Part shown: positions 18,288 through 27,223 of the stretch, one piece after another
Layout of the letters: each line of letters begins with the position of its first letter
How positions within the stretch are numbered: position 1 is the stretch's first letter
Assembly: GCA_023418315.1 (NCBI GenBank)
Contig: JAEZZY010000019.1
Coordinates: 62,001 to 126,000, forward strand
Source: Bacteroidota bacterium
Lineage (GTDB): Bacteria; Bacteroidota; Bacteroidia; Chitinophagales; Chitinophagaceae
Length of the DNA stretch: 64,000 nucleotides
Direction: 5' to 3'
Translations under genes and position numbers: made by a program
Notes under the pieces: model-generated
What the model was told of the DNA's origin: nothing
What the model saw: only the letters and a program-made list of their open reading frames with translations
Databases searched by the model: none

Positions 18288-18824
18288 ATGATCCTCTCAG
18301 ATAAACGTATTCTCGAAGAAATGGAAAAAGGAACCATCAAAATCGTTCCTTACGACCGTGCCTGCCTGGGCAGCAACAGCTATGATGTGCATCTCGGCAG
18401 CACACTTGCCACATATAAAGAGCACATACTGGATGCGAAAAAGCACAACACCATCGAGCCTTTTGAAATACCGGACGAAGGATTTGTATTATACCCGCAT
18501 ATTTTTTACCTCGGCGTTACCGAAGAATACACCGAATCACACGCCCATGTTCCCTTCCTCGAAGGGAAAAGCAGCACCGGCCGCCTGGGTATAGACATAC
18601 ACGCTACCGCAGGTAAAGGAGATGTGGGTTTCTGCGGCAACTGGACTTTGGAAATATCCGTAAAGCAACCGGTGAAAGTATATAAGGGAATGCCGATCGG
18701 GCAGCTTATTTACTTCCCTGTGGATGGTGAGATAGAAATTAAATACAATCAGAAAACGAATGCCAAATACGGCAATCAGCCCAATAAGCCGGTAGAAAGT
18801 ATGATGTGGAAGAATAAATTTTAG
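18288..18824 (+). CDS. dcd: dCTP deaminase
   Basis: Deaminates dCTP to dUTP, feeding dUMP for thymidylate synthase. The N-terminus MILSDKRILEEMEKGTIKI, the family sequence GSNSYDVHLG, the EGKSSTGRLGIDIHATAGKG segment and the DVGFCGNWTLEISV catalytic stretch (nucleophile-activating Glu) are typical. It ends with the QLIYFPVDGEIEIKYNQK and NAKYGNQPNKPVES nucleotide-binding tail. The length of 178 aa is usual. It is transcribed alone. Thymidylate synthase and DHFR are found at 47016-48334 in this window, so the dTMP pathway is well represented. Confidence 0.92.
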   Translation: MILSDKRILEEMEKGTIKIVPYDRACLGSNSYDVHLGSTLATYKEHILDAKKHNTIEPFEIPDEGFVLYPHIFYLGVTEEYTESHAHVPFLEGKSSTGRLGIDIHATAGKGDVGFCGNWTLEISVKQPVKVYKGMPIGQLIYFPVDGEIEIKYNQKTNAKYGNQPNKPVESMMWKNKF

Positions 18825-18923
18825 AAGCACGGCTTCCCCGTATGTTTCCTTTGTTGGAATGGTTTTATAGCCCATAGTTGTTACGAATTTTTAAACATTC
18901 TTCCGTAAAAAAAATCAAAAAAG

Positions 18924-19481
18924 ATGAGGTACTTTATGTTGCTTTCAACGCTTTTTAATTTGTTTCATTTTTCGGCAAAGGCGCAAACCGAAAGAGCCGA
19001 CATTCCTGCGAGTATTTATGATTTTAAAGTGAAAGCGCTGGATGGGGGCATGATTGATTTTTCTAAATTCAAAGGGAAAAAAATACTGATTGTCAATACC
19101 GCTTCAAAATGCGGAAATACGCCACAATACGAAGGGCTGGAACGCCTTTATAAAAAATATAACGACAAGCTGGTGATTGTAGGCTTTCCCGCAAATAATT
19201 TTATGCAGCAGGAACCGGGATCGAATGAAGAGATCGCTGAATTTTGCAAAAAAAATTATGGCGTCAGTTTCCCTATGGCGGCTAAGATTTCGGTAAAAGG
19301 GAAGAGCCAGGCGCCACTCTATACCTGGCTTACAGAAAAAAAATACAACCAGGTGCAAAGCAGTACGGTAAAATGGAATTTCCAGAAATACCTGCTGGAT
19401 GAAAATGGTGCCTTGATTCATGTATATGCACCCGGCACCGACCCCGAAAGTGAAGAGGTGATTAAGGGTATCCTGCAATAG
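18924..19481 (+). CDS. Glutathione peroxidase family protein, exported
   Basis: A Cys-type GPx/thioredoxin-dependent peroxidase. The active-site cysteine is Cys63 in NTASKCGNTPQYEGLE. The Gln tetrad member lies in NNFMQQEPGSNEEIAEF and the Trp/Asn in VKWNFQKYLLDENG. The first 20 residues (MRYFMLLSTLFNLFHFSAKA) form a signal peptide, so it probably works in the periplasm, unlike many cytoplasmic homologues. It reduces hydroperoxides; bacterial members usually use thioredoxin rather than glutathione. The stop is 11 bases from that of the convergent yebC gene. Confidence 0.9.
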   Translation: MRYFMLLSTLFNLFHFSAKAQTERADIPASIYDFKVKALDGGMIDFSKFKGKKILIVNTASKCGNTPQYEGLERLYKKYNDKLVIVGFPANNFMQQEPGSNEEIAEFCKKNYGVSFPMAAKISVKGKSQAPLYTWLTEKKYNQVQSSTVKWNFQKYLLDENGALIHVYAPGTDPESEEVIKGILQ

Positions 19482-19492
19482 ACGGTTTCTGC

Positions 19493-20203
19493 CTATGCCA
19501 TATTGTGAAACACTTGTTGCACATCGTCATCTTCTTCCACGCGTGCAATGAGCTTTAGCACATCTTCGCTTTGTTCTTCGGTTATTTCTACGGTGTTGAG
19601 CGGCATCCATTCTATCTCTGATGAAATAGGGGTGATATTTTTTTCTTCAAGGGCTTTTTGAAGGGTTCCGAAATCGTTGAATGGGCAACGGATGATTACA
19701 TTTCCTTCGCTGTCTTCACCTATTTCTTCCAGCCCTGCGTCAATGAGTTCCAGCTCCATTTCTTCCATGTCAATTCCTTCGTTTTTCAATTTAAACACAC
19801 CTATATGCTTAAAGAGGAAGCCCACGGAGCCGCTGTTGCCCAGTGCGCCGCCGCCTTTGTTGAAATGCGAACGGACATTAGCTACGGTACGTGTGGTATT
19901 ATCGGTAGCGGTTACTACCAGGATGGCGATACCATGTGGTGCATATCCTTCGTAGATGACCTCATCATAGTTGCTGGTGTCTTTGCCAAGGGCATTTTTT
20001 ATAGCAGCTTCTATACGGTCTTTAGGCATGTTTACCGCTTTCCCGTTTTGAATCACACGGCGCAGTTGGGGGTTGGTATCCGGGTCGGGTCCCCCTTTTT
20101 TTACGGCTATGGCTATTTCCTTTCCGATGCGGCTAAACTGTTTTGCCATACGATCGTAGCGGGCAAACATGGTGGCTTTTCTTACTTCAAATATGCGACC
20201 CAT
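19493..20203 (-). CDS. YebC/PmpR family (TACO1-like) protein
   Basis: 236 aa, the normal length. The N-terminus MGRIFEVRKATMFARYDRMA is the Bacteroidota variant of the usual GHSKW start. It is followed by PDTNPQLRRVIQNGKAVNMP, the IYEGYAPHGIAILVV segment, NKGGGALGNSGSVGFLF, and the acidic C-terminal domain ending ARVEEDDDVQQVFHNMA. Members were long annotated as transcriptional regulators; more recent work links YebC-type proteins to relief of ribosome stalling. A minus-strand TAAATTTG element at 20228-20235 lies about 24 bases upstream of the start. Confidence 0.92.
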   Translation of the reverse strand: MGRIFEVRKATMFARYDRMAKQFSRIGKEIAIAVKKGGPDPDTNPQLRRVIQNGKAVNMPKDRIEAAIKNALGKDTSNYDEVIYEGYAPHGIAILVVTATDNTTRTVANVRSHFNKGGGALGNSGSVGFLFKHIGVFKLKNEGIDMEEMELELIDAGLEEIGEDSEGNVIIRCPFNDFGTLQKALEEKNITPISSEIEWMPLNTVEITEEQSEDVLKLIARVEEDDDVQQVFHNMA

Positions 20204-20292
20204 TGTAATTATGTGTTTTTAGAGGCGCAAATTTACGGCAAAGGAGAAAATTCCAAACCTCAAATTCCAAATTTCAAATGCCTTTGCCTCGT

Positions 20293-22242
20293 TTATTCCT
20301 CGCCCGCTATCAACTCTTGCTGGCGCATGATGAGTGCATTGGCTTGCTGGGTGGCTTGCTGTGCGGCAGCATTATCTCCTTTTGCGCCATAAAGCTGTGC
20401 GAGTATCTGATAAAACTGCGGATTGCCGGAGTCAATATGAATAGCTTCTTTAAAAGCTTGTATGCCTTCCTCTATTTTGCCTATAGATGCCAATGCTATA
20501 CCATAATTGACAAGCGCGTTTTCGTCTGAGTGATCGGTTTGGATGTACTCGGCATATAGGCGTGCCGCCGCTTCAAAGTTTTTGGCTTGCAGGGAATCGT
20601 TGGCAGCAATACCGGCTTTGCTTTTTCGTTCGATGACTGCGGAAAGCGTTACGCCTTTTACTTTTACCTCATACACCACATTGGCAGGCGGCCATTTTTC
20701 ATTTTGCAATACTTCGGGAGAGATATAGCGGGAATAAGTAACGTAGTAATCCCAGTCTTTGGTGTGGCGCTCGTTAAACCGGGCATAGGCTGCGGAAAGC
20801 CATGAAGTGTCTTTAGCAAAATATTTATCAAAGCCTACCATATTGGAAGCGACGATAATTTTTTTGCCGGGTATAGGTTTCACGTTTTTCAATATCCATT
20901 TAGCATTTTGTAAACCGCTGTTTTGGTAATAATCTGTATCGTAATATCCGTTCGCACCTTCTATGCCGCCTACCAGTTCATTAAAATAAACATACTGATT
21001 GGGATGTACTTTGAAGGTCCAGATGATGGTAGGCAAAAGCCCGATGACAGCAATGCCTAAGGGAAGCCATTTTAGTTTTTCGTTTTTGAAGAAATCGGTG
21101 AGGAGGGAAATGCCCATAGCTGCCATGATGACCACAAAAGGATATACGAAGAATACGTGCCTCCAGGTATCATACACCGTAGATTTTTTGTAAATCATGT
21201 AGAAGGGTGGAAAAAATGCAGCAAAAAGGACGAACAGAACCGCAAATAGACCATACTTCTTTTTCCCTTTGAAAAACAAGACCATAAAAACTGCCATACT
21301 CAAAATAACGATGAGCGGGTTGGACATCAGTATCCATTTTAGCTCATAATACCAAGGAAGCATATTATTGGGCCGCATTACTCCTTCAAAAAACACACGC
21401 AGTATCACGCCTCTGTTTGCCATTTCCTGAAGCGAAGAAATGGGATTGGACAAAGGAGATTGAAGCCCCCACGGCCATGCGGACAAACCAATAAGATAAC
21501 CCACAACAAATGCGGTCATTAAGGGAATACCTACCGTTTTAAAAATTTTTTGAGACGATTTTATACGTTGTTTAAACTCCTCATCCAATAAATAAAAAAG
21601 AACGGTCATTACAACAAAATAAGCTCCCATCAACAGCCCTCCGGCAGGACGCACGCCAAACGCAATACCGAAACCCAAAGCTATTCCCAATGCATATCTC
21701 CACACACGTTTAGGAAACTCCTGCAATAACGCCAGCCAGCTATAAACACCCAGAATAAAACCACATGCAAACGGAATATCCTTGGGGTTATTCATGCTTT
21801 CCCCAAAAAGCCGCGGAGAGAACACAATAAAAAGCAATGCAATTAATCCCACCATCCATCTTTTACCACTAAGCCTATAAGCTGTTAATCCTGTAAGAAT
21901 CATCATCACCGCACCCATAAGCGCATTGAAAAAATGCCTCAAATGAAGAATGGGAATGGAAGGCAGCCAATGATGCAAGAGCTCGGTATAATAATCAAAC
22001 AACCCACCATACAATTGCATGTTTTCATATTGCAGCGGCTTGTTGGTATAATCTAACGCCTGTGTATCTCCGTGAAAAAAATAATTGTAGATATGCTGAC
22101 CATATTCTATTTGCAGCCATTCATCACCGCTTTGCCCATAGTCTTTACTAAGTATAGGCATGATGATGAGCAAGAGCGCGCTCAAAGCCATAAATGCGTA
22201 TCGAAGATTTTTATTTTCAGTAGATAATGTAGTCTGCTGCAT
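20293..22242 (-). CDS. GT-C fold (PMT/ArnT-like) membrane glycosyltransferase with TPR tail
   Basis: 649 aa. After the first transmembrane helix (AFMALSALLLIIMPIL) comes SKDYGQSGDEWLQIEYGQ. Its acidic Asp-Glu in the first periplasmic loop is typical of GT-C enzymes that use polyprenyl-phosphate sugars. About ten more hydrophobic helices follow up to residue ~400. A periplasmic part ends in tetratricopeptide repeats (about 545-640: NFEAAARLYAEYIQTDHSDE, EEGIQAFKEAIHIDSGN). The TPR tail suggests docking to a partner protein or acceptor. Function as a glycosyltransferase is inferred from fold; the acceptor is unknown. It heads a region with three methyltransferase genes. Confidence 0.72.
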   Translation of the reverse strand: MQQTTLSTENKNLRYAFMALSALLLIIMPILSKDYGQSGDEWLQIEYGQHIYNYFFHGDTQALDYTNKPLQYENMQLYGGLFDYYTELLHHWLPSIPILHLRHFFNALMGAVMMILTGLTAYRLSGKRWMVGLIALLFIVFSPRLFGESMNNPKDIPFACGFILGVYSWLALLQEFPKRVWRYALGIALGFGIAFGVRPAGGLLMGAYFVVMTVLFYLLDEEFKQRIKSSQKIFKTVGIPLMTAFVVGYLIGLSAWPWGLQSPLSNPISSLQEMANRGVILRVFFEGVMRPNNMLPWYYELKWILMSNPLIVILSMAVFMVLFFKGKKKYGLFAVLFVLFAAFFPPFYMIYKKSTVYDTWRHVFFVYPFVVIMAAMGISLLTDFFKNEKLKWLPLGIAVIGLLPTIIWTFKVHPNQYVYFNELVGGIEGANGYYDTDYYQNSGLQNAKWILKNVKPIPGKKIIVASNMVGFDKYFAKDTSWLSAAYARFNERHTKDWDYYVTYSRYISPEVLQNEKWPPANVVYEVKVKGVTLSAVIERKSKAGIAANDSLQAKNFEAAARLYAEYIQTDHSDENALVNYGIALASIGKIEEGIQAFKEAIHIDSGNPQFYQILAQLYGAKGDNAAAQQATQQANALIMRQQELIAGEE

Positions 22243-22302
22243 GAAATGATGTTGAAGCCCGTAAAATTAAACGAATATTGAAATCCTCATAGCGCTAAAG
22301 GT

Positions 22303-22310
22303 TATATTTG
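22303..22310 (+). promoter_or_regulatory. -7 promoter element for methyltransferase gene
   Basis: TATATTTG matches TAnnTTTG and lies 18 bases before the ATG at 22329, leaving a short leader containing a GAAGAAAT stretch. Confidence 0.45.
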
Positions 22311-22328
22311 CGAATATTTTGAAGAAAT

Positions 22329-22937
22329 ATGTTCATTGCCAATTTACCAATCTATAAAAAGCTGACTCAACAACGCTCTATCAATTTTGCAAAGTACTTG
22401 GCTAAGTTGATGCCTGACCAAGCTAATGTGCTTGATTTTGGATGTGGTAATATGTTTACATCAAAAGAAATTTTGAACATAAAACCGGAGCTTCATATAA
22501 CAGGCATAGACGTCATCAAAGATCAAAATCTGAATGAGAAGTTTTTTGAAGATAAACGCCTACGTTTTGAACTACTTAAAACTAAAGAACTACCCTTTGA
22601 AGATAATAGTTTTGATATCTCTTTCTCCTTAGCTGTATTACACCATACTGATAATCCTGAATATTATCTTTCTGAACTTAAACGGGTTACAAAACCAACA
22701 GGCTCTATCATTATTATAGAAGAAATGTACATTAACCAGCTTGACAGGATTTATATTTCTTCGCAAGATTGGTTGCTCAATAAGTTAAAAACCGGTGTGC
22801 CTGTTCCTTTAAACTTCCGTTCCCACAAGCATTACCTGAACGAGTTTAAGAAGCAAGGACTTACCATTGAATTTGAAGACGGCATACGGGCATTTCTTAC
22901 CGGAATGCACGTATATGTGTATAAGTTGAAAAAATAA
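22329..22937 (+). CDS. Class I SAM-dependent methyltransferase
   Basis: 202 aa methyltransferase_11-type protein. Motif I is ANVLDFGCGNMFTSKEI, the acidic post-II residue is in ITGIDVIKDQNL, and the ELPFEDNSFDISFSLAVLHH segment and KRVTKPTGSIIIIEE complete the Rossmann pattern. The Cys in DFGCGN is common in this subfamily, as in UbiE/COQ5-like proteins. The gene is AT-rich and converges with the next gene with only 2 bases between stops. The substrate is unknown; nearby genes point to a glycan or lipid. Confidence 0.8.
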   Translation: MFIANLPIYKKLTQQRSINFAKYLAKLMPDQANVLDFGCGNMFTSKEILNIKPELHITGIDVIKDQNLNEKFFEDKRLRFELLKTKELPFEDNSFDISFSLAVLHHTDNPEYYLSELKRVTKPTGSIIIIEEMYINQLDRIYISSQDWLLNKLKTGVPVPLNFRSHKHYLNEFKKQGLTIEFEDGIRAFLTGMHVYVYKLKK

Positions 22938-22939
22938 CT

Positions 22940-23860
22940 TTACTTAAACCCTTCCATGTTTAGCGGATGCGAGCTATGAGAAATAATGAACGTCATAGGG
23001 GTGCAAAATTGAGGGGGTAAGTTTTCCATTGCTTTAATGATACCTAGCTTATTCATTATTTTAGAAACTTTTGTAAGCACAGGATGCCTGAATGCAAATT
23101 CAGTATCATATTGCAAACGTTTAAAACTTTCCGCCATAATTCCTTTTTCAAAATAGCTGTTTAGTGAATTATGAGCGGTAATACTCTTTACCTGTGAAAG
23201 AGTAATGAAGTTCACCGATTGCCACAAAGGTTCTTTAATCTTTCCTGTAAGTTTGCCTACCACTTGCGGGAAAAATGGAATTAACGGCAATCCGTAATGA
23301 GGCTCGTAAGGAATAGTATAATTAGGGCAATGATGATACATGATTCCATTTTCATGCAAGACGGACTTCATTTTCTGAAATACTAATTCAAGGTTATTTG
23401 GGGGAATATGTTCCATTACATTTACGGAGAATATCAGGTGAAATTTCCCCAGTTCAGCTTCATCAATTTGCTCAGCAGTTCTGTCAAACACTTTGTCTTT
23501 CGGTAGTTGGAAATAGTCCAGGATGGCAGTAAAAATATCTTCATGAAAATGGAAGCCTAAAGCGCTCGGTTCTATACCAATCACATTTATATCATTGAGT
23601 AGTAGCCATGCCGTAAGAATGCCTGCACCGGAACCTACTTCTAAAATACGTTTTCCGGTCAGGTCAAATCTTGACAGCAGCCCTATGCCAAAAGCAGCTT
23701 GTTCTATGTAGTTGTTATATTCCTGTTTTATATCGCTAAATGGATAAGGTATCCTATTCTGAAGGAAAGATAGAAATTCATCAGATTGCAGCTGTCGGGT
23801 AAAAGCCTCAAGTTTTAGTTTATTAAAGACATCCTGATTAGGCTTTTGTTGTGCTTTCAT
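22940..23860 (-). CDS. Class I SAM-dependent methyltransferase
   Basis: 306 aa. The SAM loop is GKRILEVGSGAGILTAWLL, with the acidic residue in VIGIEPSALGFHFH. Motif II-like FHLIFSVNVMEHIPPNNLE and the LHENGIMYHHCPNYTIPYEP segment follow. The long C-terminal part after PHYGLPLIPFFPQ is typical of methyltransferases found in polysaccharide loci. It lies 127 bases downstream of the FkbM-type gene on the same strand and may be co-transcribed with it. Substrate unknown. Confidence 0.8.
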   Translation of the reverse strand: MKAQQKPNQDVFNKLKLEAFTRQLQSDEFLSFLQNRIPYPFSDIKQEYNNYIEQAAFGIGLLSRFDLTGKRILEVGSGAGILTAWLLLNDINVIGIEPSALGFHFHEDIFTAILDYFQLPKDKVFDRTAEQIDEAELGKFHLIFSVNVMEHIPPNNLELVFQKMKSVLHENGIMYHHCPNYTIPYEPHYGLPLIPFFPQVVGKLTGKIKEPLWQSVNFITLSQVKSITAHNSLNSYFEKGIMAESFKRLQYDTEFAFRHPVLTKVSKIMNKLGIIKAMENLPPQFCTPMTFIISHSSHPLNMEGFK

Positions 23861-23987
23861 ACTTGCGCAATGTTACAGAATTGCTCTATTAGTTGTAAAA
23901 CAATTTTGTAATTCTATTTCACATTTCCTTTCACAGCTTGAGGTCGAAAGAAATGGAGCGAAAACATTTTTATAAAAAATATAACCC

Positions 23988-24776
23988 CTATCCATTGCTC
24001 GCGTGCAAATCAAACCAATCATGCTGATGCAGCGCCTCTCCATTCTTTCCTTTATTAAAATCAAAAAACGCCTGACGAATATCTTCATAGCTGCGCCATG
24101 CTCCTTTTGTATTCTCCCCAAACGGTCCTGATGAGCTGTACGGATGCGGTACTAAGGGAATAAAATTTTGAAGACGCATGACGATACCATTTTTATAATG
24201 AAGGTATTTAGGAAACCATTTGGTACGTTCTTTTTTTAGATTAATGGGCTTGAAGTTATCACCCTGGCTAATCATTTTAAATTTTTTATAGCCTTTTTCT
24301 TTTAGTGCGTCCAACAATTCTATATCCGTAAACTCGCAAGAAACATAGGGAACTTTATTGCCGGGCAGATGGTTGATCACGTAATAATCATACCCTTCAA
24401 TATCCACTTTTATATAATAAGGAATACCGTATTTTTCAAACAGGTCATGGATGGTGATACATTCAACATCCACTACTTCAAATTTACCTCTGCGACTACC
24501 ATATTCTTTATTAAAAGAGCTCCATTTGGAAAGGCTATGATTGATATAAAAAGGTAAGATGCCTTTTTTATCCGCCATTCCTGCATTTTCAATGATTAGC
24601 TGCCCGCTGTCTATATAGTCTTTAAATTTCTCCGTATTTCTTTTGGCTAATATCGGATTGGCTTCCACAGCTATCACTTTATAGCCTTGTTTTAAATAGA
24701 ACCGGCTATCCTGTCCTTTATGCATGCCTATGTCAAAGATTAATTTATCGCATACCGCAGGTGAGGAACTGTTCAT
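23988..24776 (-). CDS. FkbM family methyltransferase
   Basis: 262 aa. The N-terminal DKLIFDIGMHKGQDSRFYLK is the FkbM-type SAM loop, followed by GYKVIAVEANPILAKRNTEK (ribose-binding Glu) and a conserved KVDIEGYDYYVINHLPGNKV segment that carries the FkbM signature VDIEG. These enzymes methylate hydroxyls on sugars or polyketides. Here it is probably a surface glycan, given the GT-C gene and two further methyltransferases within 4.5 kb. The C-terminal sequence (RQAFFDFNKGKNGEALHQHD) is less conserved. Confidence 0.83.
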   Translation of the reverse strand: MNSSSPAVCDKLIFDIGMHKGQDSRFYLKQGYKVIAVEANPILAKRNTEKFKDYIDSGQLIIENAGMADKKGILPFYINHSLSKWSSFNKEYGSRRGKFEVVDVECITIHDLFEKYGIPYYIKVDIEGYDYYVINHLPGNKVPYVSCEFTDIELLDALKEKGYKKFKMISQGDNFKPINLKKERTKWFPKYLHYKNGIVMRLQNFIPLVPHPYSSSGPFGENTKGAWRSYEDIRQAFFDFNKGKNGEALHQHDWFDLHASNG

Positions 24777-24893
24777 GTTAGGTTGCCTTTTAATGGTTGA
24801 ATTAGGATGTTATTATGGAGTCAAGGTATAAAATATTCTGAAACTCCTGTTGATGGCAGAGCGACCTTTGCCTGTAAGGCAGCAAAAATACCC

Positions 24894-24928
24894 ACAAAAA
24901 AAGTGGCGGATGTTTTCTCATCCGCCAC
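24894..24928 (-). terminator. Intrinsic terminator of the S46 peptidase gene
   Basis: Perfect 10-bp arms GTGGCGGATG (24903-24912) and CATCCGCCAC (24919-24928) with loop TTTTCT. On the minus strand the stem is followed by a run of seven T. It lies just past the peptidase stop at 24946. Confidence 0.8.
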
Positions 24929-24945
24929 CGTACTTATTCTTGGGC

Positions 24946-27123
24946 TTATTTACCTACAATATTCATCTCATCCAGCAGCCAGCCTGCGCCGCCGAATTTT
25001 TCTATAATGAAAAGCGTATAACGCACATCCAGAGAAATATTTCTGCAAAGGTTCGGGTCGAAATAAAGGTCGCTCATCGTACCTTCCCATATCCGGTCGA
25101 AGTTGGTACCGATCAGTTCTCCTTTGCTGTTCAGCACCGGGCTGCCGGAGTTGCCGCCGGAAGTATGGTTATCGGCTATAAACGTAATAGGCACTGTACC
25201 ATTCACCGCCCAGCGTCCGTAATCTTTGGCGTGGTATAAATCAATCAATTTTTTCGGCATGTTAAATTCTGCTATCTCCGGGTTGGCTTTGGCTACGGCT
25301 TCATCCAGATTGGTTTGAAAAGAATAGGGCGCAGGGCCTTCGGGGTTGATGCCTTTTACGTTTCCGTAGGTAAGACGCAAGGTGAGGTTGGCATCGGGAT
25401 ACATATTGTTGTTGTGGGCTTTCATCTGCGATTTCATGTAGAGCCGGTTATAATAATTGAGGTCTTTATGATAAGCTCCTACTATAGGCGTAATGTTCTT
25501 TTTTCTGTATTCTTGAATGGCATTATAGAGTTTCCATCCTTCATCATTTCGGATGGTAGCCGCATCGTCTATTGTCAGTTCTTCTATCAAATTTTTCACA
25601 CCTTCTTTTTTTGTCAGCAAAGAACGATCATACACCTCTCTGCTCCAGGTTGCGTAGTCATATCCGTATTTTGTTGCTGTTTTTTTATAATAATCCGGTA
25701 CGTCTTTTTTCATAGCATTCATATACGCAGGCATCATTACGGCAAATAAATGTTCATCTGTAGGGACGTCATAATTTTTCATAAATCCTTCTACGGACTT
25801 GGCCAGTTTATTTGCAGAATCTTTACGTTTTTCTTCGGTCAGGACAGGTGATTCGATTACATTCAGCAGCTTGTCCAGCACTGCGGATTGCGCAATAAGT
25901 TCTATAGCCATCACCCCTTCATTGATATAGGTTTCGTTTTTCAAGACATCATTTACCCGCAAGGCACGCACATAAATATGAGATAGAATATCATCATCCC
26001 AGGTATAGGTATCATCGTTGCTTGCCCAAGCCTGATAGTTTTGCTCATATTGTTGTTTCCGAGCCGGTACATTATTGATTTTCAAGCCGCGCACTTCACC
26101 TTGCCATTTTTTCCAGGCATTGGCTACGCGTGCTTTTTTGGAGGTATATTTTAAATATACTTCACGAGAAGCTGCCATGTCTTTATTCCATGAATCTAAT
26201 TTTTTAGTACGCAGTTCAATGGCGATCGGATCTTGTATTTTGTAGATTTGCTCTAATTGATAGGAGGAAATATATTCTTTGGTGGTGCCTGGAAATCCAT
26301 AGACCATTGTAAAATCTCCTTCTTTGTATCCTCCGGCATTGATGGTGAGGAAATTGTTTGTTTCATAGGGTTTGTTGGAAGATGAATAATCGGCAGGTTT
26401 ATTATCGGCGCCTGCATATACGCGAAAAATGCTGAAATCGCCGGTATGGCGCGGGAACATCCAGTTGTCCGTATCGCCGCCAAACTGTCCGATACCATTT
26501 GGCGGAAAGCCCACCAAGCGAATGTCTCTAAAGGTTTCGGAGATGATGACCCAATATTGATTGCCATTGAAATAAGGTTTAATAGTTGCGTCATATTTAG
26601 TAGTATAACGGTAGCCTTTTTCTAATCCTTTTATTTTGCCTTCGATCAGTTCATTACGTTGTTTATCGGGTATGGTATCGGGGATACCGGGCAGGATGAG
26701 GTCGGTTACGTTTTCCATTTTTCGGATGAAGGTAACGGTAAGCCCGGGGCAAGGGAGTTCCTCGCTGTTATTCATCGCCCAAAAGCCGTTGGCGAAATAA
26801 TCTTTTTCTTTACTGCTCAAGCCTTGTACGGTGCCGTATCCGCAGTGATGATTGGTGAGTAACAATCCTTTAGCGGAAATAATTTCGCCGGTACATCCTC
26901 CCCCAAATAGTACGACCGCATTATTTAAACCGGTGCCATCTGGGTTATAAATTTTTTCAATAGGAATTTCCAGCCCCATTTCTTTCATGTCTGCTTCGCG
27001 GCTTTTTAGGGTGGGCGGCAGCCACATTCCTTCCTTTGCGGTGCTGCTGAAAGCGGTGCTAACCATTAGCAAACTTGCTACTGTCTTTAAAATAGAATTT
27101 GTAAAACCAATTTTTTGAAACAT
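24946..27123 (-). CDS. S46 family dipeptidyl-peptidase, DPP11-type
   Basis: 725 aa exported serine peptidase that releases dipeptides from the N-termini of oligopeptides in the periplasm. A signal peptide (about 1-29) precedes EGMWLPPTL. The chymotrypsin-like catalytic His is in LLLTNHHCGYGTVQG (about residue 92-93), and the nucleophile is Ser659 in GGNSGSPVLN. Eighteen residues later is Arg677 (GTNFDRIWEGTMSD). In characterised S46 enzymes an Arg at this point marks DPP11 (Asp/Glu at P1), while Gly marks DPP7 (hydrophobic P1). The specificity call is therefore by motif. The gene is monocistronic with its own hairpin terminator. Confidence 0.9.
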   Translation of the reverse strand: MFQKIGFTNSILKTVASLLMVSTAFSSTAKEGMWLPPTLKSREADMKEMGLEIPIEKIYNPDGTGLNNAVVLFGGGCTGEIISAKGLLLTNHHCGYGTVQGLSSKEKDYFANGFWAMNNSEELPCPGLTVTFIRKMENVTDLILPGIPDTIPDKQRNELIEGKIKGLEKGYRYTTKYDATIKPYFNGNQYWVIISETFRDIRLVGFPPNGIGQFGGDTDNWMFPRHTGDFSIFRVYAGADNKPADYSSSNKPYETNNFLTINAGGYKEGDFTMVYGFPGTTKEYISSYQLEQIYKIQDPIAIELRTKKLDSWNKDMAASREVYLKYTSKKARVANAWKKWQGEVRGLKINNVPARKQQYEQNYQAWASNDDTYTWDDDILSHIYVRALRVNDVLKNETYINEGVMAIELIAQSAVLDKLLNVIESPVLTEEKRKDSANKLAKSVEGFMKNYDVPTDEHLFAVMMPAYMNAMKKDVPDYYKKTATKYGYDYATWSREVYDRSLLTKKEGVKNLIEELTIDDAATIRNDEGWKLYNAIQEYRKKNITPIVGAYHKDLNYYNRLYMKSQMKAHNNNMYPDANLTLRLTYGNVKGINPEGPAPYSFQTNLDEAVAKANPEIAEFNMPKKLIDLYHAKDYGRWAVNGTVPITFIADNHTSGGNSGSPVLNSKGELIGTNFDRIWEGTMSDLYFDPNLCRNISLDVRYTLFIIEKFGGAGWLLDEMNIVGK

Positions 27124-27223
27124 CTTTATATTGAGTTTGAGGAAATAAAAATAGTGTATTGCTATAAAAATCTTAACTGAATTATTATATTAGCCCAATA
27201 TTGTGAAATACTTTTTCAAGGAT

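Noticed and set aside
19658..20392. 244-codon plus-strand open frame across yebC
   Set aside because: It is the complement of conserved yebC codons and of the spacer; no domain, ribosome site or promoter supports it.
23873..24121. 82-codon minus-strand frame overlapping the FkbM gene end
   Set aside because: It is out of frame with a clear methyltransferase gene, has no start context and gives a product without recognisable composition.
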